64,000 nucleotides of DNA, taken from assembly GCA_963778465.1 (NCBI GenBank), contig CAVZUK010000003.1, positions 2,728,001 through 2,792,000 on the forward strand. The letters are read 5' to 3'. Made by a program: the position numbers and the translations under genes. The stretch's first letter is position 1; every line of letters begins with the position of its first letter. The notes below the pieces were generated by a model. The model ran no database searches and was not told the origin of the DNA. It saw only the letters and a list, made by a program, of their open reading frames with translations. Origin of the DNA: CAVZBW01 sp963778465. Lineage in GTDB: Bacteria > Actinomycetota > Acidimicrobiia > Acidimicrobiales > RAAP-2. Shown piece by piece: positions 58,703 to 64,000 of this stretch.

Positions 58703-59161
58703 GTGCCCGTCAAGAACGTCTCGCACATCGCCATCGGGGTGCGGGACATGGAGCGGTCGCTGCCGTTCTGGACGGAGGTCGTAGGCCTGCACGTCACCCT
58801 CGACACGGTGGAGGAGTTCACCATCGGCGGCGAGGTCGTTCGCCGACGGGGCGTCTACCTGCGCGAGAGGGAGGGGCCCGACGCCTCCTTCGTCGTCTTG
58901 GACCAGCAACTGACCCGACCCCGCGACGGCGAGCCCAAGGGTCTCTTCGAGATCGGCGTGCACCACGTCGGCTTCTGGGTCGACAACCTCGACGAGATCG
59001 CCGCGCGGGCGCGTGCCGCGGGAGTGCCGATCATCGCCGAGCCCAGCGAACATGGTGCGGACACCGTTACCTACGGGGAGCCGCCGGGGGGCCGCGTGCG
59101 GGGGATGTTCGTGCGCGATCCCGACGACAACGTCGTGCAATTCGACGAACGGGTGGGTTGA
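58703..59161 (+). CDS. VOC-family (glyoxalase-like) metalloprotein
   Basis: 152 residues with two beta-alpha-beta-beta-beta modules. The first has VSHIAIGVRDMERSLPFWTEVVGL and the second VHHVGFWVDNLDEIAARARAAGV. Metal ligands fit H (residue about 8), E (in VVRRRGVYLRERE) and H/E in the second module, including VVQFDE at the end. The family includes glyoxalase I, methylmalonyl-CoA epimerase and fosfomycin resistance; the methylmalonyl-CoA epimerase-like spacing is closest, but the exact role is open. The GTG at 58703 follows a short spacer. It faces the MmpS-like gene. Confidence 0.88.
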   Translation: MPVKNVSHIAIGVRDMERSLPFWTEVVGLHVTLDTVEEFTIGGEVVRRRGVYLREREGPDASFVVLDQQLTRPRDGEPKGLFEIGVHHVGFWVDNLDEIAARARAAGVPIIAEPSEHGADTVTYGEPPGGRVRGMFVRDPDDNVVQFDERVG

Positions 59162-59318
59162 AGCGGCGTCGGCCGCGCTTCCTCCTTGCGTCACTCGACC
59201 ATCACGTAACGTTCACCGCGTAGGTCTACTTTCGCCCGGTGGGCGGGAGCCGGACCATCGGGCAGTATCGAGGCGGCCGCCCGTAAGCGGCACCGGGTCG
59301 GTCGCCAACCCCCCAGGG

Positions 59319-59463
59319 CACGAGCTGTTCAGCTCGCTCGACGACAGCAAGATCAGTCGCTTCCAGCTGGGCGACGCCACCGACTCGCTCATCGCCGCTT
59401 CAAAGGGCGCCGACCTCCTCGCCGTGGGCACCCGCGGGCACAGGCGGTTCGCCGGCGTGGCTA
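59319..59463 (+). pseudogene. Fragment of a universal stress protein
   Basis: The frame reads HELFSSLDDSKI, then GDATDSLIAASKGADLLAVGTRGHRRFAGV, matching the C-terminal third of a UspA domain (G-x-P-x-x-x-L...GADLLVVGSRGHGGF). The N-terminal two thirds are missing, and the match is lost after FAGV, where the family would read LLGSV. It lies just before the operator-like repeats of the SRPBCC gene and looks like a decayed gene. The 157 bases from 59162 to 59318 hold nothing recognisable. Confidence 0.6.
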
Positions 59464-59477
59464 CGACCCCAATCTCA

Positions 59478-59530
59478 TGTGCAACGTCTGGTTGCCTATA
59501 TGCGTCCGCACGTGCTATCTTTGGTTGCAC
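59478..59530 (+). promoter_or_regulatory. Palindromic GCAAC-GTTGC operator and second half-site upstream of SRPBCC gene
   Basis: GCAAC-gtctg-GTTGC (59481-59495), within a wider TGTGCAAC...GTTGC context, and a GGTTGCAC copy at 59523-59530 lie about 100-150 bases before the SRPBCC start. The TATA-like element CTATAT lies between. ArsR-type regulators of SRPBCC genes are often encoded nearby and bind such inverted repeats; here no ArsR gene is seen, so the regulator would act in trans. Confidence 0.45.
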
Positions 59531-59555
59531 ATTCGGACGGTCCGTCAGAGACCGG

Positions 59556-59615
59556 ATCGACGGAATCGACATCGACGGAATCAACTCCGTCGGAATCAAC
59601 TCCGTCGGAATCAAC
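59556..59615 (+). repeat. Four 15-bp tandem repeats just upstream of SRPBCC gene
   Basis: Units at 59556-59570, 59571-59585, 59586-59600 and 59601-59615; the last two are identical (TCCGTCGGAATCAAC). In the frame of the following gene they read IDGID, IDGIN, SVGIN, SVGIN, but the strong GGAGAGGAG ribosome-binding site lies after them, so they are probably untranslated. Confidence 0.75.
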
Positions 59616-59630
59616 GGAGAGGAGACACCG

Positions 59631-60077
59631 ATGCCCGAAATCAGACACCGAGTGGGAATCGAGGCCCCGATCGGCGAGGTCTTCGACGCCGTGGCCACCC
59701 GCGACGGCCTGGCGGCGTGGTGGACACGCGATACCAGAGGCGAATCTCGCTCCGGTGGCGAGTTGGCCTTCCACTTTGGCAGCCCCGAGCCCGCCGCGAT
59801 CATGGGGATCGAGGAGCTCACGCCGTCGAGCTCGGTGCGCTGGCGGTGCCTCGAGGGACCGGACGAATGGCGCGGCACCACGCTCACCTTCGAGGTGAAG
59901 TCGAACGGGACCGAGACGGCCCTCCTCTTCACCCATGCGGGCTGGCGCGAGCCGATCGACTTCATGCACCACTGCGGCACCAAGTGGGGATACTTCCTCC
60001 TGGGCCTGAAGGCGGGGCTCGAGGGGGGCAAGGCCACTCCTTGGCCGGACGATCGACCCGTCAGCAGCTGGGGTTGA
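59631..60077 (+). CDS. SRPBCC (AHSA1-type) domain protein
   Basis: 148 residues with the START/Bet-v-1-like fold: RVGIEAPIGEVFDAVATRDGLAAWWT, then ELAFHFGS, SSVRWRCLEG, TLTFEVKSNGTETALLFTHAGW and a C-terminal helix GYFLLGLKAGLEGGK. Such proteins bind hydrophobic ligands and often occur with ArsR regulators. The ATG at 59631 follows GGAGAGGAGACACCG; upstream in-frame repeats are excluded. No ArsR gene is adjacent. The exact ligand is unknown. Confidence 0.9.
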   Translation: MPEIRHRVGIEAPIGEVFDAVATRDGLAAWWTRDTRGESRSGGELAFHFGSPEPAAIMGIEELTPSSSVRWRCLEGPDEWRGTTLTFEVKSNGTETALLFTHAGWREPIDFMHHCGTKWGYFLLGLKAGLEGGKATPWPDDRPVSSWG

Positions 60078-60181
60078 GTCGCCCCTCGCGGATCGAGCGG
60101 CAGGGTCGGCGTCGAGGCGAGGTGGCACCGACCCTCCTCCGCCGGAGACCAAGGGCGACCGGAGGCCGAATTTGTCCGGAT

Positions 60182-60382
60182 ATGGCGGAGGAGACGGCCC
60201 ACTTGGGCGACGCCCGGGGCGACTGGTACTACTGCTTCAAGCACGAGCGGGTCGAGACGCGTGAGGAATGCCACCTCAAGGACCGGATGGGGCCCTACCC
60301 GACCCGGGAGGATGCCGAGCACTGGCGACAGCGGGTCGCCGAGCGAAACGCCGAATGGGACGAGGGCGAGGACGAGGAGTAG
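60182..60382 (+). CDS. Small conserved actinobacterial protein of unknown function
   Basis: 66 residues, starting MAEETAHLGDARGDWYYCFKHERVE, with two Cys (WYYCFKH and ECHLKDR) and a charged helical C-terminus (DAEHWRQRVAERNAEWDEGEDEE). The WYYC-KH...C pattern is one I associate with widespread small actinobacterial proteins of about 65 residues; the function is not known. A possible zinc site uses Cys/His. The ATG at 60182 is preceded by GTCCGGAT and no strong ribosome-binding site. Confidence 0.7.
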   Translation: MAEETAHLGDARGDWYYCFKHERVETREECHLKDRMGPYPTREDAEHWRQRVAERNAEWDEGEDEE

Positions 60383-60755
60383 CTGGTAGAGCCCGGCGGA
60401 ACCGAGGTCACGGGTACCGCCCGGGGTCGAAAGTTGGCCCGATGGGCGGGATGCGACCCGCGTCCGGCCAAGAAGGTAGGCTTTGTCTCAGCTCGGTCAT
60501 GTCGCGCAGGTCGAGCGCCCGACGATTCCTCATGGTGTGGCCGGTATGCAATGCGTGGCAGCACGAAAGGCCACAAGATGTCGAGGCGCCCTCCGCCAGC
60601 TACCGCAGACGACAGCCCGACGGGCACCGCGTCCGCCAGCGTCGCTGCTGCCGTCTTCGGGATCGACAAGAGCGCACCTGCCCGATAAACCAAAGTGACC
60701 TGCACCCGATCTCAGACGACCCGCTCGAAACACGAATGGAGAAAAAAGTAGCGCC
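60383..60755. other. Intergenic region upstream of cspA
   Basis: About 370 bases with no well-supported gene. A short plus-strand frame at 60578-60688 (36 residues, MSRRPPPATADDSP) has weak support. The last about 100 bases (60660-60755) are AT-richer and form the cspA leader, which may carry cold-responsive structure. Confidence 0.45.
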
Positions 60756-60959
60756 ATGGCAACTGGAACGGTGAAGTTCTTCAACAACGAAAAGGGATTC
60801 GGATTCATCTCCCGGCCCGACGGGGAAAAGGATGTCTTCGTGCACTTTTCCAACATCGTGGGCAACGGGTTCCGGACGCTCGAAGAAGGCCAAGAGGTCG
60901 AGTTCGACATCGCCGACGGCCGCAAGGGCCCCGAGGCACGCAACGTGAAGGCCATCTAG
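60756..60959 (+). CDS. cspA: Cold-shock protein
   Basis: 67 residues of a single cold-shock domain: GTVKFFNNEKGFGFIS (RNP1 KGFGFI), KDVFVHFS (RNP2) and EEGQEVEFDIADGRKGPEARNV. It binds single-stranded RNA/DNA and melts RNA structure at low temperature. The ATG at 60756 follows GAAAAAAGTAGCGCC, a purine-rich but weak ribosome-binding site, with an about 90-base leader. It is a single gene. Confidence 0.97.
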   Translation: MATGTVKFFNNEKGFGFISRPDGEKDVFVHFSNIVGNGFRTLEEGQEVEFDIADGRKGPEARNVKAI

Positions 60960-61081
60960 GCAGCGATCAGGAAGAATCCACTCGGGGGCCCCTGGCTCCC
61001 GCAGTGGCTCAGCATCCCGGGTGCCGGGGCGCCCGGCCCCTCGGCGCGCGTCTACGCTTCCGCGCAGGGGTATAGACGGAG

Positions 61082-61447
61082 ATGAGACGCATCGTTGTTG
61101 CCGCGGCGTTGTCCGCCGCGATCACCCTGGCTGCTGCGGGGACGGCCGGCGCGTACACCAAGCCGGGCGTCAACCCGAACCTGAGCAGCAAAGGCCAGCA
61201 GGGCGTCCGGGACGCCCTCAAGCTGGAGACGAGCACCAACAACACGGCCGAGCTCGAGGCGGAGCTGAACAAGCTCAAGCCGGCACAGCAGCACGCCAAC
61301 TACGAGTTCAACCTCTACTCGAAGGGCACGAAGCCCAACAACGACGACGACCTCGACTACTGGGCGGGTTACCAGGCGGAGGTCACCGGAGCGGTGCAGC
61401 AGATCTCCGCGCAGCTCCAGCACCAAAAGCAGACGGCCGGCCCGTAG
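61082..61447 (+). CDS. Small secreted protein of unknown function
   Basis: 121 residues. A clear signal peptide (MRRIVVAAALSAAITLAAAG...GAYT) with cleavage near residue 24 gives a mature protein of about 97 residues that is Asn/Gln/Lys-rich and helical (AELEAELNKLKPAQQHANYEFNLYS). It has no cysteines. The ATG at 61082 follows GACGGAG. The family is not recognised. It is flanked by cspA and the convergent PadR region. Confidence 0.72.
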   Translation: MRRIVVAAALSAAITLAAAGTAGAYTKPGVNPNLSSKGQQGVRDALKLETSTNNTAELEAELNKLKPAQQHANYEFNLYSKGTKPNNDDDLDYWAGYQAEVTGAVQQISAQLQHQKQTAGP

Positions 61448-61904
61448 CGGGAAAAAGTGGCCACGTGCCTCGGCCCACGACGCCAGGAAAAGGTCTCCTA
61501 CATCCGTGACGGAAGTGACGGGGCAGCGTCGAATCTGCGACGCCATTGGCCCAGCGGCACCTCTCGGGGAATCCGTCCACCGCTATCGGATCGGTGGCGC
61601 CGGAGGTGCCCCCTCCGGCGCCCACGTGCACCGCGAGGTCGTCCACAAGGACAAGCCCGGAGTCGAGGTGCCATCTGTTCAAGCGTGCCGAGCGCGGCTG
61701 CGAGCGTGCACGGCGGACCGAGGTCGACCACCCAGCGCGACCGGGAGCGTCAGGTCGTCCCGGCCGTCCGGCGCTCGCCGGGGCCTCCGGGCGCTGCGGG
61801 GGACTCGGGCTCGAGCGATGCGTCAACCATCCGACATCTGGCCGCCGTCGCGATCAGGGGCGGCCGACGGCCTCGGGCCAAGCCGAGGCGCGCCAGCGGC
61901 AGGC
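61448..61904. other. Convergent intergenic stretch, no supported gene
   Basis: About 457 bases between the stops of the secreted-protein gene and padR. Several overlapping frames are open, but none has a recognised domain or a clear start with good codon bias. No strong hairpin was found. Confidence 0.4.
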
Positions 61905-62477
61905 TCATGGCCGGACCACCACCCGTCGCCGGAGTCTCGGGCCCGCCGGTCGCGCCGGCTCCTTGGCCGCTCGCTTCACCTGCCGATCGGCGACGTCCAG
62001 CCACTGCACGACCGCTCCGAGCCGGGACAGCTCTGCTTCCACCATGAGGGCGAAGGGCAGATCGAGCCCGGCCTCGTCCTGTTTGAAGCTGGTCCACTGC
62101 TGCATGAGCTCGACGACCTGACGGCGATGTGCTTGGATCACCTCGTGGACGTCGATGCCCGGCACGCGTAACGCCACGAGCACCTTGGTGGTGAGCTCGT
62201 CGCGGGGCGGGGCGTCCGGCCCGGGCGGGGTGGTCAGCCATTCGTCGAGCTCGGCCCGCCCCGACGCGGTGAGCTGGTAGCCCCTCTGCCGTTCGTCGTC
62301 TCCGGCGTCGTTCGAATCGACGAGACCGTCCCGCTCCAGGCGTTGGAGGGTGGTGTAGACCTGCCCGACGTTGAGGGGCCACGCATCACCGGTCGCAGCC
62401 TCGTACTCTTCCTTGAGCTGCATCCCGTACTTGGGGCCCTCGCTCAAGAGGGCCAGGAGGGCGTGCCGGACGCTCAT
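61905..62477 (-). CDS. PadR-family transcriptional regulator
   Basis: 190 residues. The winged-helix domain is at about 1-85 (MSVRHALLALLSEGPKYGMQLKEEYEAATG, NVGQVYTTLQRLERDGLV, DERQRGYQLTASGRAELDEWL), followed by a helical C-terminal domain (DVHEVIQAHRRQVVELMQQWTSF...) that forms the dimer. PadR repressors control drug exporters and phenolic acid genes; here no exporter is adjacent. The ATG at 62477 is close to a perfect palindrome at 62494-62508, so it probably represses itself. The C-terminal tail is Arg/Pro-rich. Confidence 0.93.
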   Translation of the reverse strand: MSVRHALLALLSEGPKYGMQLKEEYEAATGDAWPLNVGQVYTTLQRLERDGLVDSNDAGDDERQRGYQLTASGRAELDEWLTTPPGPDAPPRDELTTKVLVALRVPGIDVHEVIQAHRRQVVELMQQWTSFKQDEAGLDLPFALMVEAELSRLGAVVQWLDVADRQVKRAAKEPARPAGPRLRRRVVVRP

Positions 62478-62493
62478 CGGAGCGAGGTGGAGT

Positions 62494-62508
62494 ACATACT
62501 CGGTATGT
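62494..62508. promoter_or_regulatory. Perfect ACATAC-TCG-GTATGT palindrome, likely PadR operator
   Basis: A 6-bp inverted repeat with a 3-base spacer starts 17 bases upstream of the padR start, overlapping its probable promoter. ATAC-N-GTAT-type sites are typical of PadR regulators. The VOC gene downstream is minus-strand and ends at 62558, so the site serves padR itself. Confidence 0.65.
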
Positions 62509-62557
62509 TAGGGGTACACAACCTGGCGGTCAACACGTGGCGCCCAGGACGGGTCGG

Positions 62558-63013
62558 CTACGCGTCTGCCGAATAGATGGCTTCCAACGACCGCTCGCGA
62601 TCGAAGGCATCCGGTCGGCCGGTCGGGGGGGTCGCGAAAGTCAGCGCCAACCGATCGGGATCGAACCCGAAGACGACTTCGAGGTCCTCGTGCAACGAGA
62701 GGGATTGGCGCGTCCGAAACGAACCATGAGCTCGCAGGCGCTCCTCGACCCGATCCAACTCGCTCGCGGATCCCACGTCGAAGGAGACAACCCTGGGGCC
62801 GAGCGCCTGCCGGCCCTGACGTGTGCCCTGCCCGTGCGAGCCTCGCAGGTAGAGCCTGAAGGCACCATCTCGCTCGAGCAGAGCGACCTCGTCGTCACGC
62901 ATCACTTCGCGAGCTCCGGTCACATCCTCGTAAAAGGCGACGGAAGGCTCGAGATCGCGGACAGCGATCACCAGCCCACCGATGGACCATCCTGCCGTCT
63001 CGGCCGTCGTCAT
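62558..63013 (-). CDS. VOC-family protein
   Basis: About 151 residues. It has two glyoxalase-fold halves: GGLVIAVRDLEPSVAFYEDVTG, ALLERDGAFRLYLRG, and a second half with GPRVVSFDVGSASELDRVEERLRA and LEVVFGFDPDRLALTFA. The canonical His and Glu ligands are partly replaced, so metal binding is uncertain. The family includes dioxygenases and antibiotic-resistance proteins. Start at ATG 63013 (MTTAETAG) or 63025; the latter is also in frame. It ends upstream of padR on the same strand, and the two may be co-regulated. Confidence 0.82.
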   Translation of the reverse strand: MTTAETAGWSIGGLVIAVRDLEPSVAFYEDVTGAREVMRDDEVALLERDGAFRLYLRGSHGQGTRQGRQALGPRVVSFDVGSASELDRVEERLRAHGSFRTRQSLSLHEDLEVVFGFDPDRLALTFATPPTGRPDAFDRERSLEAIYSADA

Positions 63014-63143
63014 CCCTGTCACCATCCCTCACGAAGGTTGGTCCTAGCTTCCCAGAGGTCGGATGCGGGGGCGAACACGACAACGCCCACGACGGGCCTC
63101 CGACAGGGCACGACGGCTCTCTCGAGGCCCTCCCGGCCTTCGG

Positions 63144-63377
63144 TCACACGCTCGGCCGCTCTTCGGAGACGAGCTCCACGAGTGTCGGGTGAGGCTGGCG
63201 AAACAGTGGCCTCAGGGCCCCGTGATATCCGAGCCGACCCACCCACGGCATGTTGCACCGATTGTTCGCAGGCTCGTCCACTCGCTGCCGGCAATCGGGG
63301 CAGCGACCTTGTCGCACCAGCTGTTCCTCCCGGCGACGCCGGCGGACATCGAGACTACGCATAGCTTTCTTCCACAT
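63144..63377 (-). CDS. Small basic protein with CPDC motif (paralogue of 2943-3218)
   Basis: 77 residues: MWKKAMRSLDVRRRRREEQLV, then CPDC, a PANNRC segment and a divergent tail with RLG-H. It shares about 30 of the first 41 residues with the protein at 2943-3218, with many synonymous differences between the genes, which points to selection on the protein. The ATG at 63377 follows GGGGAGGTGAG within the shared hairpin. The cysteines could bind a metal or form a redox centre. The family is not recognised. Confidence 0.75.
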   Translation of the reverse strand: MWKKAMRSLDVRRRRREEQLVRQGRCPDCRQRVDEPANNRCNMPWVGRLGYHGALRPLFRQPHPTLVELVSEERPSV

Positions 63378-63380
63378 CTG

Positions 63381-63408
63381 GCTCACCTCCCCTATCTGCG
63401 GGGTTAGT
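63381..63408 (-). promoter_or_regulatory. Leader hairpin sequestering the Shine-Dalgarno, copy 2
   Basis: The arms match those at 3223-3247 (GCTCACCTCCCC and GGGGTTAG.GGC on the plus strand), but the loop is different. In one copy a CAC/GTG pair replaces the CGC/GTG pair, with pairing kept (C-A-C to G-U-G, G-U wobble). The conserved stem and variable loop argue for a functional structure. Confidence 0.5.
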
Positions 63409-63547
63409 GGCAATCAAGCCAACGTTTCAATCGTTTAAAACGCCCTTTTGGCGCTTCGTGTTCCGAAAGACGATGACATGGCGCCCCAGGCGGACAGAAC
63501 CGACAAATGTGGACCGAGCGGCCGCGATGAGCCCCGGGTGGTTTGCA

Positions 63548-64000
63548 ATGAGGGTGTTGCTAACGTTCGGCGTGCGCCAGGAAGCAAGGTCGAGGGGGAA
63601 TTGCCTGTCCGTGGCGAGGCTCGGGGTCATGGTTGCCGCGGTGTGCGGCAGTGTCTTGCTCGTCACGGCCGGCGAGGCCGTCGCGAGCTCTCCCCCGCCG
63701 AGCCAGTCGTCACAGCGGGCCTTCGTCAACGCCATTCAATCGAGCGATCCGAACGGGATATCGGACAAGAGCCTTGTTGGTCTTGGCGAAGCCGTATGTC
63801 AGCTGCTCACAAACGGAAAACAGCGTCTCCTACGTCTATCGTCAGCTCTCGACTGGCAACGGCGGGCAGGGCAAAGGGGGTTTCCTGCGCAGTTCGATGA
63901 CGTGCTGATCGAGACTTCCCCCAAGTACTTCTGCCCTCGGTACGTCTCCGAGGTCGACAGGTGGGCGGCGACGGGGACCGGGAGCACGCACGCATCGGGT
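63548..64000 (+). CDS. DUF732-like secreted protein, 3' end cut by window edge
   Basis: The frame is open from an ATG at 63548 to the window end; starts at GTG 63611 or ATG 63629 are also possible. GTG 63611 gives the cleanest signal peptide (ARLGVMVAAVCGSVLLVTAGEAVAS). The mature part reads QRAFVNAIQSSDPNG...SLVGLGEAVCQLLTNGKQ, then PKYFCPRYVSEV: two cysteines spaced as in DUF732 proteins of mycobacteria and relatives, where they form a disulfide. The function is unknown. The 170 bases before the start hold no other gene. Confidence 0.7.
   Translation, partial: MRVLLTFGVRQEARSRGNCLSVARLGVMVAAVCGSVLLVTAGEAVASSPPPSQSSQRAFVNAIQSSDPNGISDKSLVGLGEAVCQLLTNGKQRLLRLSSALDWQRRAGQRGFPAQFDDVLIETSPKYFCPRYVSEVDRWAATGTGSTHASG

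Noticed and set aside
60578..60688. 36-codon plus-strand frame before cspA
   Set aside because: It has a possible GAAAGG site, but it is short and low-complexity with no recognised homologue. Not listed as a gene.
61506..61904. Open frames between the secreted-protein gene and padR
   Set aside because: Several overlapping frames are open at once, none with a recognised domain or convincing start.

Overview
The window looks like a chromosome segment of a high-GC Actinomycetota. Coding regions have strongly GC-rich third positions, GTG starts are common, and many neighbouring genes overlap by four bases (ATGA or GTGA). The gene content (GlgE maltose-1-phosphate pathway, tlyA, scpA/scpB, a sterol-type P450, an MmpS-like lipoprotein, a DUF732-like protein) fits the phylum. 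Placement near Acidimicrobiia is my inference; there is no rRNA or other decisive marker.

Layout. (1) 1-9.8 kb is an envelope/secretion region: a truncated lipase/esterase, small secreted proteins, a P450, a GH64 beta-1,3-glucanase, a frameshifted polysaccharide deacetylase, an Ig/lamin-tail surface protein and an orphan ABC substrate-binding protein. (2) 9.8-13.7 kb is a small island bounded by a 43-bp direct repeat that is the 3' half of tRNA-Pro(GGG). It carries an IS481-family insertion sequence with recognisable ends and a CCTAGG target duplication, a TIGR02391-like gene, small proteins and gene remnants. (3) 14.2-18.5 kb encodes a 1068-residue secreted protein of unknown function and an AhpD-like protein. 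(4) 18.6-44.6 kb is housekeeping. It contains der/DUF512, ispH, an scpA-scpB-rluB-aroH-tyrA-aroA/cmk-plsC operon with an AroA-CMK fusion, trpS, M50 and DksA-like genes, a xerD-nudix-pyrG-recN-nadK-tlyA run, a histone H1-like protein, a HAD phosphatase, a universal stress protein and a two-gene ABC exporter. (5) 44.6-58 kb is one minus-strand alpha-glucan/trehalose operon, transcribed glgP, glgE, treS-mak fusion, malQ, glgB, glgX, with glgX broken by one extra base. (6) 58-64 kb is a mixed accessory tail: an MmpS-like lipoprotein, two VOC proteins, an SRPBCC protein with a palindromic upstream site, cspA, a PadR regulator with a palindromic operator, and a partial DUF732-like gene.

How the genes work together. 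The glucan operon couples trehalose/maltose interconversion and maltose phosphorylation (TreS-Mak) to maltosyl transfer (GlgE), branching (GlgB), phosphorolysis (GlgP), disproportionation (MalQ) and debranching (GlgX). The aroH-tyrA-aroA/cmk genes join aromatic amino acid synthesis to pyrimidine nucleotide supply and chromosome condensation genes.

The most unusual items are three. The first is a pair of paralogous small CPDC-motif proteins near opposite ends of the window, both preceded by the same Shine-Dalgarno-sequestering hairpin with a variable loop. The second is the tRNA-bounded island. The third is the set of gene fusions and single-base frameshifts. No CRISPR array, rRNA or replication origin was seen.
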